From Salinicola salarius (GTDB taxonomy: Bacteria; Pseudomonadota; Gammaproteobacteria; Pseudomonadales; Halomonadaceae): a stretch of 34,812 nt of DNA. The position numbers and the translations under genes were made by a program. Location: contig NZ_PZJT01000019.1 of the NCBI RefSeq assembly GCF_003206135.1, forward strand, positions 1-34,812. Direction: 5' to 3'. Each line of letters starts with the position of its first letter. Positions within the stretch are counted from its first letter, which is position 1. Of this stretch, positions 1 through 7,101 are shown piece after piece. The notes under the pieces were generated by a model. It worked only from the letters and a program-made list of their open reading frames with translations. It was not told the DNA's origin and made no database searches.

Positions 1-48
1 GAACGCCAGCGACATCGTCGCTGGCGTTCTTCGTTCGTAGCCCGCAGC
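1..48. repeat. REP-like hairpin repeat, right half (copy 1)
   Basis: The window opens with a perfect 13-bp inverted repeat (1-13 and 17-29) around the loop ATC. The right arm then continues as CGTAGCCCGCAGC (36-48). The same hairpin core (CAGCGAC / GTCGCTG) and the same following motif (CGTAGCCCGTAGC) occur in the complete copy at 21567-21785. The left half of this copy lies outside the window. I infer a dispersed extragenic palindrome that could act as a transcript terminator or stabiliser downstream of yheS. Confidence 0.7.
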
Positions 49-57
49 ATCGACGCG

Positions 58-263
58 TCAGAGCCCGTTCACGATCTCGCGAGCTAGAGCCAAGCTAGGC
101 GGAAACGGCTTTGGAAACGGAGTTTACATCGGGGTAAATGAGTATTCCGAAGTCGTTTGATTCGCTTTGCTCACCCTGCGGGCCAGCCTCCGGCTGTTGT
201 CTCCGCAGAGCTCCGACTCAACAACGTTTGGCCGAGGCGCAGCAGATTGTGAACGGGCTCTCA
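58..263. mobile_element. MITE-like element, 200 bp, with 17-bp terminal inverted repeats and TCA target duplication
   Basis: GAGCCCGTTCACGATCT at 61-77 is repeated inverted at 244-260 with 16 of 17 positions matching; the outer 12 bp are perfect. The element is flanked by the trinucleotide TCA on both sides (58-60 and 261-263). A 3-bp TNA duplication is what some IS5-family groups (IS427/IS1031 type) make. The 166-bp interior has no credible gene. The right-hand TCA is the complement of the yheS stop codon TGA, so insertion took place at the stop and the duplication kept it intact. I infer a non-autonomous derivative of an insertion sequence; the parent element is not in the window. Confidence 0.65.
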
Positions 264-2189
264 GGATTCCGCCTGCGTTAGCTCCGCCTCCATCGCCTCC
301 AAGGCCTCTTCCGCCGCCATCCAGTCACTCTCGAGCTGCTCCACCTCGGCCTGAAGCTCGCCCTGTTCGCGAACCAGGCGCGCCAGCTCGTCCTTGCGGG
401 CGGCGTCGTAGATGTCCGGATCCGCCAGCCGCGCCTCCAGGGCCGAAAGGGCAGCCTGCGCCTTGTCGAGCTTCTTTTCTGCCGCGTCGCGCTGCTTGCG
501 CAGCGGTTTCATCTGCTCACGACGTTCGGCGGCCGCCCGCCGCGCCGCCTTGCGATCGCCGCCATCCGCCGGCCCTTTCTCCTGGCGCGCCTCCTGCTTC
601 AGATCGCGCCGCCGCTCCGTTTCCCGGGACTTCAGCCACTGATGGTAATCGTCAAGATCGCCATCGAAGGGTTCGACCCGCCCGTCGGCAACGCGCCAGA
701 ACGTATCGACGCTGGCCCGTAACAGGTGACGGTCGTGGGAAACGATGATCACCGCGCCTTCGTATTCCGCCAGCGCTTCGGCCAGCGCCTCGCGCATGTC
801 CAGATCGAGGTGGTTGGTCGGCTCGTCCAGCAGCAGCAGGTTGGGCTTTTCCCAAGCTACCAGCGACAGCGCCAGACGCGCCTTCTCGCCGCCGGAGAAC
901 CGCGACACGTCGCCGAACACGTCGTCGCCACGAAAACCGAAGCCACCGAGGAAGTTGCGAATCGACAGATCGCTGGCCGTGGGCGAGAGCCGCTGCACGT
1001 GGGTGAACGGCGTCGCGCCAAGATCCAGATGCTCCAGCTGATGCTGGGCGTAGTAGCCTACCACCAGGTTCTCGCCCGGTACGCGGGCGCCGGCGAGCGC
1101 CGGCAGATCGCCGATCAGGGTCTTGATCAGCGTCGATTTACCCGCGCCGTTGGGCCCCAGCAAGCCGATACGCTCACCGGGCAGGATCGACGCATTCACG
1201 CCTTCGAGGATCGTGCGCTCGGAATACCCCAGCGAGGCCTGATCCAGCGACAGCAGCGGCGTCGAGGTCTTGTCGGCACACGGCAGTTGAAAGCGGAACG
1301 GAGAATCGACTCGCGCCGCGGCGATGGTCTCCATGCGCTCTAGCATCTTCAATCGGCTCTGGGCCTGGCGCGCCTTGGTCGCCTTGGCGCGGAAGCGCTC
1401 GACGAAGCCTTCGATCTCCGCCCGCCGTGCCTGCTGCTTCTCGAACGCCGCCTGCTGCTGGAGCTGACGCTCGGCACGGGCACGCTCGAAAGCGCTGTAG
1501 TGGCCGCGATAGAGCATCAACTGGCCCTGATCGATGTGCAGGATGTGATCGCAGACCGCGTCGAGGAAATCGCGATCGTGGGAGATCAGCATCAGCGTGC
1601 CGGGATAGCGCGTCAGCCACTGCTCGAGCCACAGCAGCGCATCCAGATCCAGGTGGTTGGTCGGCTCGTCGAGCAACAGAATTTCCGACGGCGTGAACAG
1701 CGTCCGGGCCAGACCCACGCGCATCCGCCAGCCACCGGAGAAGGCCGCCAGCGGGCGATAGAGATCGTCCTGGGCGAACCCCAGCCCGGCGAGCAGCTGT
1801 TCGGCGCGAGCCCGGGCGGTATAGCCATCGAGGGCCTCGATCTGGCCGTGCAGCACGGCTTCGCGCTGCATGTCACCATTGGCCTGCGCCTCGGCCAGCG
1901 CGGTCTCCGTCTCGCGCAAGGCGTCGTCACCGTCGAGCACGAACTCCACCAGCGGCCGTTCAATGGCGGAAACCTCCTGTGCCATGTGGGCGATCCGCTT
2001 GCCACCGGCGATCTCGACGCTACCGGCGTCGGCGCCGAGCTCACCCCGGATCAGCGCGAACAGGCTCGACTTGCCGGCACCATTGGCACCGACGATGCCG
2101 ACCTTCTGCCCCTCGTGCAGCATCAGGTCGGCGCCCTCGAACAGTCGTCGGGTGCCGCGTTGCAGGGCGAGTTGGCGGAATGCGATCAT
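261..2189 (-). CDS. yheS: ABC-F family ATPase YheS
   Basis: This is a soluble twin-ATPase of the ABC-F class, whose members act on the ribosome rather than in transport. It has two ABC domains. The first has Walker A at residues 34-41 (GANGAGKS), signature SGGWR at 151-155 and Walker B/DEPTNHL at about 171-180. The second has Walker A at 345-352 (GPNGAGKS), signature FSGGEKAR and a second DEPTNHLD. Between them (about 240-290) is the charged helical linker that in ABC-F proteins reaches the P-site tRNA. The C-terminal ~110 residues are a charged coiled coil. Length 642 aa is normal for YheS. GGAG lies 7 nt before the ATG. The gene is divergent from the TIGR02444 gene. Its stop codon coincides with the target duplication of a MITE-like element. 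The family is certain; YheS rather than Uup is judged from sequence style and neighbour. Confidence 0.93.
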   Translation of the reverse strand: MIAFRQLALQRGTRRLFEGADLMLHEGQKVGIVGANGAGKSSLFALIRGELGADAGSVEIAGGKRIAHMAQEVSAIERPLVEFVLDGDDALRETETALAEAQANGDMQREAVLHGQIEALDGYTARARAEQLLAGLGFAQDDLYRPLAAFSGGWRMRVGLARTLFTPSEILLLDEPTNHLDLDALLWLEQWLTRYPGTLMLISHDRDFLDAVCDHILHIDQGQLMLYRGHYSAFERARAERQLQQQAAFEKQQARRAEIEGFVERFRAKATKARQAQSRLKMLERMETIAAARVDSPFRFQLPCADKTSTPLLSLDQASLGYSERTILEGVNASILPGERIGLLGPNGAGKSTLIKTLIGDLPALAGARVPGENLVVGYYAQHQLEHLDLGATPFTHVQRLSPTASDLSIRNFLGGFGFRGDDVFGDVSRFSGGEKARLALSLVAWEKPNLLLLDEPTNHLDLDMREALAEALAEYEGAVIIVSHDRHLLRASVDTFWRVADGRVEPFDGDLDDYHQWLKSRETERRRDLKQEARQEKGPADGGDRKAARRAAAERREQMKPLRKQRDAAEKKLDKAQAALSALEARLADPDIYDAARKDELARLVREQGELQAEVEQLESDWMAAEEALEAMEAELTQAES

Positions 2190-2256
2190 GCCGGGCTCCA
2201 GGGCGCATCGAATGGGCGCTCATTCTATCAGCCATCCGCCACCGGTATGGAATGTC

Positions 2257-2784
2257 ATGTCCGTCACCGCTGCATCCGACTCGCTCTGGTCCGATTCACT
2301 CTGGTCCTATGCCCTGGACCACTACGCTCGCCCCGGCGTCGAGGCCGAATGCCTGATGCTGCAGGATGAACACGGCTGGGACATCTGCGAACTGCTGTGG
2401 GTCGCCTGGCTGAGCGAGCGCCGCCAACGCCCTGACCCGGCGGCAGCCAATGCCCTGGCCGAGGCGAGATGCTGGCAACGCGAGATGACCGTACCGCTGC
2501 GCGAGCGACGACGCGCATTGAAAAGCGAGGCGCAGCGGCGGCCGCAGCTGGAGCCGTTACGCCAGACGCTCAAGCAGGCCGAGCTGCAGGCCGAACGCGA
2601 GATGCTGACGCGCCTGGAAGCGCTCCCCACGCTCGTCGCCGAGGGGAATTCCCCGCTCGAGCAGGCGCTGGCTTCCTGCCGAACCCTGCGCGACATGACG
2701 ACCGACGATTACCTGCCGTTACGCCGATTGATGACGCGCTGGACAATCGATGCCCCGGATGCGGAACCAAAACCCACCTGTTAG
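2257..2784 (+). CDS. TIGR02444 family protein (DUF2390-like)
   Basis: This 175-residue protein is rich in Trp, Leu, Arg and Glu and has no signal peptide or membrane segment. The N-terminal half has the pattern WxYALxxYxxPGVEAxCLxLQDEHGxDICxLLWxxWL, typical of the small uncharacterised TIGR02444 family found beside yheS in gammaproteobacteria. The C-terminal half looks helical and basic. I chose the ATG at 2257 because the family similarity begins there; the reading frame is open further upstream, but that part overlaps yheS on the other strand. No clear Shine-Dalgarno precedes it. The function is unknown. The assignment rests on recognition of the family pattern and on the neighbour. Confidence 0.8.
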   Translation: MSVTAASDSLWSDSLWSYALDHYARPGVEAECLMLQDEHGWDICELLWVAWLSERRQRPDPAAANALAEARCWQREMTVPLRERRRALKSEAQRRPQLEPLRQTLKQAELQAEREMLTRLEALPTLVAEGNSPLEQALASCRTLRDMTTDDYLPLRRLMTRWTIDAPDAEPKPTC

Positions 2785-2870
2785 AGTCACAACACGACTA
2801 TCCAGCCGGTGTTCGAGGCTTCTTTATACTCTGGCCAACATCGGTTTCATTCGTGACCCAAGGAGTTTGC

Positions 2871-3608
2871 ATGAAACGTTTGGTAACCGCCGTCGCGCTC
2901 GGCAGCATCATGACGCTGCCGCTAACGGCTTTCGCCCAGGACAAGATCGACCTCGATAGTGACCAGGCGAAGCTCAGCTACAGCATCGGCGCCACGCTGG
3001 GTCAGGGTCTTTCCAAGGACATCAAGGATCTCGACGTCGATGCCTTCGCGGCGGCCATCAAGGATGTCTACGGCGACGCCGACCTGCAGATGAGCCAGGA
3101 CGAGATCAGCAGCACGCTGACCCAGTATCAGCAGCAGAAGATCGCCGAGCAGAAGGCCGAGCAGAAGAAGGTCGCGGACGAGAATCGCAAGAAGAGTGAA
3201 GCCTTCCTCGCCGAAAACGCCAAGAAAGAGGGCGTCGAGACCACCGATTCCGGCTTGCAGTACAAGGTCCTGGAATCCGGTGACGGCGAATCCCCGAGCG
3301 CCGACGATACCGTTCGCGTCAACTACGAAGGCACCCTGCCGGACGGCACCGTCTTCGACAGCTCCTACAAGCGTGGCGAACCGATCTCGTTCAAGGTCGA
3401 TCAGGTCATCCCCGGCTGGCAGGAAGCGCTGAAGATGATGCACGTCGGCGATACCTGGGAAATCGCCGTTCCCTCCGACCTCGCTTACGGCCCGGCCGGT
3501 ACCGGCGGCCCCATCGGCCCCAACCAGGCGCTGAAGTTCAAGGTCGAGCTGCTTGCCATCAACCCCGACGACAGCAGCAGCGACGCGGGTGACAACGGCG
3601 ACAGCTAA
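2871..3608 (+). CDS. Periplasmic FKBP-type peptidyl-prolyl isomerase (FkpA/Mip-like)
   Basis: It catalyses cis-trans isomerisation of Xaa-Pro bonds and acts as a folding helper, here in the periplasm. Residues 1-23 are a Sec signal peptide (basic MKR, hydrophobic core, AFAQ before DKID). Residues 26-120 are the helical dimerisation domain, with a Gln/Lys/Glu-rich helix at 85-115. The FKBP_C domain spans about 145-230, with the usual pocket residues Y152, F162-D163, V179-I180, W183 and Y206. The tail (231-245) is acidic, rich in Asp and Ser. Length 245 aa fits the FkpA/Mip type. The start is fixed by AAGGAG at 2860-2865, five nt before the ATG, and by the signal peptide. A TATACT at 2825-2830 may be the -10 of its own promoter, though no good -35 is seen. 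Confidence 0.93.
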   Translation: MKRLVTAVALGSIMTLPLTAFAQDKIDLDSDQAKLSYSIGATLGQGLSKDIKDLDVDAFAAAIKDVYGDADLQMSQDEISSTLTQYQQQKIAEQKAEQKKVADENRKKSEAFLAENAKKEGVETTDSGLQYKVLESGDGESPSADDTVRVNYEGTLPDGTVFDSSYKRGEPISFKVDQVIPGWQEALKMMHVGDTWEIAVPSDLAYGPAGTGGPIGPNQALKFKVELLAINPDDSSSDAGDNGDS

Positions 3609-3660
3609 ACGCCGACGGCGTGGCTTTCGTCTCGATCGCCACGTTCACCCACCGCTTCAC

Positions 3661-3690
3661 CCGACGCCGGCCCATCGAGGCCGGCGTCGG
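3661..3690. terminator. Strong hairpin between convergent genes
   Basis: A perfect 12-bp stem (CCGACGCCGGCC at 3661-3672 against 3679-3690) encloses a 6-nt loop between the FKBP gene and the convergent gene ending at 3694. There is no T-tract on either side, so it is not a textbook intrinsic terminator. Its position suggests a shared transcript 3' end. Confidence 0.45.
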
Positions 3691-3693
3691 CGT

Positions 3694-4227
3694 TCAGAGG
3701 CAGCGCCTGTCGTCTCTTCCCGTCGGCCCGCCCAGCTCCTGGCTGTCGAAGTCGAACCAGCTGCCTTTCAAGCCATGATCGCTCAGCACCACCACCTGCG
3801 CGCGCCAGGCATCCACGTGAGCGCTGCACAGCCCCAGCGTTCCCTGCCCGACGAACAAGCCATCCCCTTTCGACTGTAGCGAAAGCCGCCGCGACTGCAC
3901 GTTCATGTCGCGACCGATGAACTGGACCGTCACCGATTGCGGCGCGCGGCCATGAACGCGAACCTCGAACGTCAACATGCCTTCGCCGTCGTGCACCTCC
4001 TGCAACGCGAACCCCAATGACGAATCGATCCCAAGGTTGGCGTGGCACCCACCATCCAGCAGCACGCAGCCTTGTGCCGGCGGATACCAGGTCACGTCAT
4101 GGGTCGACTCCCGCAGGTAGTAGTAATCGAGCAAATACCAGAGCGCGATGACGATCGTCATCAGAGTGACGCCGATCAGCAGGTTGAGCATTCGCGGTCT
4201 GGGAGTTTCCTCTTCGTAGGCAGCCAT
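3694..4227 (-). CDS. Hypothetical protein with one N-terminal membrane helix
   Basis: I do not recognise this 177-residue protein. It has a short cytoplasmic, acidic N-terminus (EEETPRPR), one transmembrane helix at about residues 14-34, and a predicted periplasmic domain of about 140 residues. That domain has several cysteines (two in the QGCVLLDGGCHAN stretch, one in GLCSAH and one at the C-terminus), which could form disulfides. The pattern of alternating hydrophobic strands suggests a beta-rich fold. There is no strong Shine-Dalgarno next to the ATG (GGAG lies about 15 nt upstream). It is divergent from the AEC transporter gene with a 94-bp gap. Inner-membrane anchoring is an inference from the hydrophobic stretch. 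Confidence 0.72.
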   Translation of the reverse strand: MAAYEEETPRPRMLNLLIGVTLMTIVIALWYLLDYYYLRESTHDVTWYPPAQGCVLLDGGCHANLGIDSSLGFALQEVHDGEGMLTFEVRVHGRAPQSVTVQFIGRDMNVQSRRLSLQSKGDGLFVGQGTLGLCSAHVDAWRAQVVVLSDHGLKGSWFDFDSQELGGPTGRDDRRCL

Positions 4228-4321
4228 GGACTTTCGAAGACTCCAAGGGTTGGGTATTAGTCGATAAACTGGCCGGCACCGGCGCCGCGAACCTCATCGG
4301 AGCGCTCGACAAGGATGACAC

Positions 4322-5242
4322 ATGAGCGATATCGCTAACGCCCTGGGCCCGCTTTTTCTGCTGATTCTACTCGGAGCCGCCCTGGGTTGGGCACGATTTC
4401 CGGGTGGCGATTTCTGGCCCCGACTCGAGCGCTTCATCTACTACCTGCTGTTCCCGGCCATGCTGGTGGCAACGCTGGCAACCGCGGACGTCAGACAGGT
4501 GCCGGTACTGCGCCTCGGCGTGACGCTGCTCGGCACCATGACACTGCTGGGCCTGGGCCTCTGGCTGGCGCGACATCGCCTGGCGCTGGCGCCACCCGCC
4601 TTCACCTCGACCTTTCAGGGCGTAGTGCGCTTCAACACCTATGTCGGCGTCGCCGGTGCCACGGCGCTGCATGGCGCGGCCGGCACCACGGTGGCGGCCG
4701 TGGCAGTCGCGCTAATGGTGCCGACCGCCAATATCCTCTGTGTGCTGGCCTTCATCGCGTCCGGCACGCTGGGTAGCGCCAGCCTGCGTCGCAGCGCCGT
4801 GGCGTTGCTGCGCAACCCGCTGATTCTGGCCTGTCTGCTGGGTATCGCGCTGAATCTCAGCGGTATCGGACTGCCCGGCTGGAGCTTCGAGGCCATTGAA
4901 CTGCTCGGCAATGCCGCTCTGCCGCTGGGGCTGGTCGCCGTGGGCGTGGCACTGCGCCCCCAGGCACTATGGCACAGCGGCAAGGCATTCTGGCTGTCGA
5001 GCGCACTCAAGCTGCTCGTCACCCCTTTGATCGTACTGGCGCTGGCCTGGATGGTCGGCCTTCACGGCGCGGACCGAGATGTCGCGCTGCTGTTCGCCGC
5101 GCTGCCGACCGCCACGTCGGCGTATATCCTGGCCCGTCAACTGGGCGGTGACGCGGAACTGATGGCCGCCGTGATCACCGGCCAGACGCTGCTGGCCATG
5201 GCGACATTGCCGCTGCTCTTGAACGCTTTTGGCGTGAACTGA
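4322..5242 (+). CDS. AEC (auxin efflux carrier) family transporter
   Basis: This is a 306-residue inner-membrane protein, hydrophobic along its whole length with roughly ten segments, in the arrangement of the AEC/YfdV family. These proteins move small organic anions such as malate or malonate; the substrate here cannot be told. Visible family features are the N-terminal ALGPLFLLILLGAALGW helix, the FQGVVRFNTYVG motif in the middle, and the C-terminal LFAALPTATSAYILARQLGG stretch, which holds the conserved P-T-A motif. Length is normal. AAGGAT lies just before the ATG. It is a single-gene unit, followed by the putative Fur-controlled small RNA on the same strand. Confidence 0.9.
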   Translation: MSDIANALGPLFLLILLGAALGWARFPGGDFWPRLERFIYYLLFPAMLVATLATADVRQVPVLRLGVTLLGTMTLLGLGLWLARHRLALAPPAFTSTFQGVVRFNTYVGVAGATALHGAAGTTVAAVAVALMVPTANILCVLAFIASGTLGSASLRRSAVALLRNPLILACLLGIALNLSGIGLPGWSFEAIELLGNAALPLGLVAVGVALRPQALWHSGKAFWLSSALKLLVTPLIVLALAWMVGLHGADRDVALLFAALPTATSAYILARQLGGDAELMAAVITGQTLLAMATLPLLLNAFGVN

Positions 5243-5275
5243 GCACACGGTGTCGGGAGGAATCGACGTCCAAAT

Positions 5276-5324
5276 AAAAAAGATTCTCGTTACGCTTGCA
5301 AAGACAAATGAGAATGATTAACCT
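5276..5324 (+). promoter_or_regulatory. Fur-regulated promoter region with two Fur-box-like sites
   Basis: The site at 5304-5322 matches the 19-bp Fur consensus GATAATGATAATCATTATC at 13 of 19 positions (core AATGAGAATGATTA). A second site in the opposite orientation at 5276-5294 matches at 12 of 19. Between them lies TTGCAA (5296-5301), a possible -35; the -10 would fall in the AT-rich stretch around 5316-5324, inside the downstream Fur site. This is the usual geometry of an iron-repressed promoter. The -10 itself is weak, so the start near 5330 is approximate. Confidence 0.7.
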
Positions 5325-5329
5325 TTCTA

Positions 5330-5447
5330 TCGTGGCGTCGCCAAACGCCACTGACCACAGCAGCGAATGTCAGGTTCCTGCCATGGTTATCTCCTCATCA
5401 TGCTAGTCACGGTCCTTAGTGCCGCCCTGCCCAGGGCGGCCTTTTTT
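5330..5447 (+). ncRNA. Candidate Fur-controlled small RNA (about 118 nt)
   Basis: The stretch between a Fur-boxed promoter and a strong intrinsic terminator has no convincing protein gene. The predicted RNA starts near 5330 with a stem-loop (GTGGCG at 5332-5337 pairing with CGCCAC at 5346-5351). A weaker CTGAC/GTCAG stem (5351-5355, 5369-5373) competes with it. A pyrimidine-rich, probably open region follows (GGTTATCTCCTC at 5385-5396), and the RNA ends in the terminator hairpin with six U. This is the layout of RyhB, PrrF and NrrF, the iron-sparing small RNAs, but I see no sequence similarity to them. The open region could pair with the narG ribosome-binding site. The small open frame starting at 5367 runs through the terminator hairpin and has no Shine-Dalgarno. 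It could alternatively be a long 3' UTR of the AEC gene. Confidence 0.6.
5421..5447 (+). terminator. Rho-independent terminator of the candidate small RNA
   Basis: An 8-bp GC stem (GCCGCCCT at 5421-5428 with AGGGCGGC at 5433-5440) with loop GCCC is followed by C and six T (5442-5447). The T-run is only on the plus strand, so it terminates rightward transcripts, not the nar operon arriving from the right. Confidence 0.88.
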
Positions 5448-5556
5448 ATGCTCGCCTCCCGGTGCCCGCCGGGCTATTCGTCGTCTCGTGATGACTGCGC
5501 CGCAGAGCATCGCGGCGAGCTTGGTTCGGTGCGCACAGCAGATCGTAGACAGGTGC

Positions 5557-6381
5557 TTACTGCATCAGCGGCCCGTCGCCGTCCAGATCGACACCTTCGA
5601 CACCGTAGCACTCGGACAGCGCGAGCAGGTAGTGGCGCAGCGCACGCCGCGTGGCCTGCTCTCGCAGGGTGTGACGCACGCGGTCGGCGATCTGGTCGAA
5701 CGGCTGGAGCTGACCCTCGTGGCGCTGTTCGATCCAGATCAGATGCCAGCCGTAGCGCGACGCCAGCGGACGGTCATGCAGCCCTTCGGGAAGATGGCGC
5801 AGGGCGCGGTCCAGTTCCTCGACGGTCTGCCCCGATGCGAGCCAGCCCAACTGGCCGCCCTCGTCGCGGGAGGGACAGGCGGAGTGGCGCTGGGCGAACT
5901 CGGTGAAGCGCTCGGGCGCCGATTGCAAGTCGGCGATGAGCGTCTGGCCCAGACGATACTGGCGATCCCGCGCCTCAACGTCATCGGGTGCGGCGGCGAG
6001 CAAAATATGGTGCAGCTGAAGCCGCGTCGGCGTCTTGAAGCGCTCGGCATGCGCTTCGAAGAAACGTCGGCAGCTCGCCTCGTCAGGCTCGGGAACGTCC
6101 AGTTCCTGATCTAGCAGCGCCGCCAGCCGCGCCTCCTCGTCGTCCTTGTCGCCACTCTTGTTGCAACGTAGGCCCAGCTCATCGGCGCGCCGATTGAGCA
6201 GCTCGCGCACCACCAGCGCCCGAGCGGCCTGTTGCAGCGCTTCGTCCGATGATGCGGCCGCGTGATACTGCATTTCCCGGGCGATCCGCTCGGCGTCGAT
6301 GGTGACGCCGCCCACCCGCACGGGCGGCATCATGATATCGGGGCTCGTGGGCAGCGCCTCGACGGCGATACGCTGGCTCAT
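5557..6381 (-). CDS. Parvulin-type peptidyl-prolyl isomerase of the nar operon (NifM/PpiC-like)
   Basis: A 274-residue protein with a helical N-terminal region (about 25-115) and a parvulin domain at about 118-222. The domain shows LQLHHILLA, the FAQRHSACPSRDEGGQLGW motif and the GWHLIWIE strand. A C-terminal helix follows (about 225-260). No signal peptide is seen, so it should be cytoplasmic, like NifM, which helps mature nitrogenase Fe protein. A homologous isomerase gene follows narI in pseudomonad nar operons; a role in folding or maturing the NarGHI enzyme is an inference from that context. The start overlaps the narI stop (ATGA) and is preceded by GAGGAG 6 nt upstream, so it is translated with the operon. 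It is the last gene of the operon. Confidence 0.88.
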   Translation of the reverse strand: MSQRIAVEALPTSPDIMMPPVRVGGVTIDAERIAREMQYHAAASSDEALQQAARALVVRELLNRRADELGLRCNKSGDKDDEEARLAALLDQELDVPEPDEASCRRFFEAHAERFKTPTRLQLHHILLAAAPDDVEARDRQYRLGQTLIADLQSAPERFTEFAQRHSACPSRDEGGQLGWLASGQTVEELDRALRHLPEGLHDRPLASRYGWHLIWIEQRHEGQLQPFDQIADRVRHTLREQATRRALRHYLLALSECYGVEGVDLDGDGPLMQ

Positions 6382-7076
6382 GACACGCTCCTCGTATCGG
6401 GGGCCCTACGCCGTACGATCTGATAACGCCGCCCCAGATAGCCCAGCGGCGCGCTCCAGATATGCACCAGCCGGGTAAAGGGGAAGACCAGAATGAGGGT
6501 CAGGCCGACCAGAATGTGCAGCTTGTAGATCAGGCCGACCTCGGCGAGATGTTCCGCCGCGCCACCCCGGAAGTAGACGATCGACTGCGCCCAGTCCGCC
6601 AGTTGCAGCATCACGCCGCCGTCGAGGTGGTGCATGGCGAAGGGAATGGTCAAAAGCCCCAGACTCACCTGCACCACCAGCAATACCAGGATGAAAATGT
6701 CGGCGCGGCTCGACGTGGCCCGCACGCGCGGGTTGGTCAGGCGGCGGTGGAGCAGAATCGCGCCACCAACCAGACACATCAGACCGGCGATGCCGCCAAC
6801 CAGAATGGCGAGGATCTGCTTGTGCCCGGCCGAGATGAAGGGCTCATACACCCAATGCGGGGTGAGCAGGCCGACCAGATGCCCGAAGAAGATAACGATG
6901 ACGCCGATGTGGAACAGGTTGCTGCCCAGGCGCATCCGCTTTCTGTCCAGCAACTGGCTGGAGCCGGCCTTCCAGGTGTACTGGCCGTGGTCGAAGCGCA
7001 AGAGACTGCCGACCAGAAACACGGTGCCGGCCAGATAGGGGTAGAGTCCGAACAGCAGCGTATTGAAGTAGCTCAT
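6378..7076 (-). CDS. narI: Respiratory nitrate reductase gamma subunit (cytochrome b)
   Basis: NarI anchors the enzyme in the inner membrane, takes electrons from quinol and passes them through two b haems to NarH. The 232-residue protein has five transmembrane helices. The four haem-ligating histidines are present as H56, H66, H187 and H205, the same numbering as in E. coli NarI. The N-terminus is hydrophobic (FNTLLFGLYPYLAGTVF), as the family requires. GAGGAG lies 7 nt before the ATG. The gene follows narJ with a 25-nt gap and overlaps the parvulin gene by 4 nt. Confidence 0.97.
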   Translation of the reverse strand: MSYFNTLLFGLYPYLAGTVFLVGSLLRFDHGQYTWKAGSSQLLDRKRMRLGSNLFHIGVIVIFFGHLVGLLTPHWVYEPFISAGHKQILAILVGGIAGLMCLVGGAILLHRRLTNPRVRATSSRADIFILVLLVVQVSLGLLTIPFAMHHLDGGVMLQLADWAQSIVYFRGGAAEHLAEVGLIYKLHILVGLTLILVFPFTRLVHIWSAPLGYLGRRYQIVRRRAPDTRSVS

Positions 7077-7101
7077 GGCATGACTCCTCGATTGAAGGGG
7101 C

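Noticed and set aside
2469..2870. Longer N-terminal version of the FKBP protein
   Set aside because: The extension overlaps the TIGR02444 gene, and a signal peptide with a good Shine-Dalgarno marks the start at 2871.
5367..5906. 179-residue open frame beginning inside the candidate small RNA
   Set aside because: It crosses a strong terminator hairpin and then runs antisense to the parvulin gene, has no Shine-Dalgarno, and its sequence is Arg/Ala-rich as is usual for GC-rich shadow frames.
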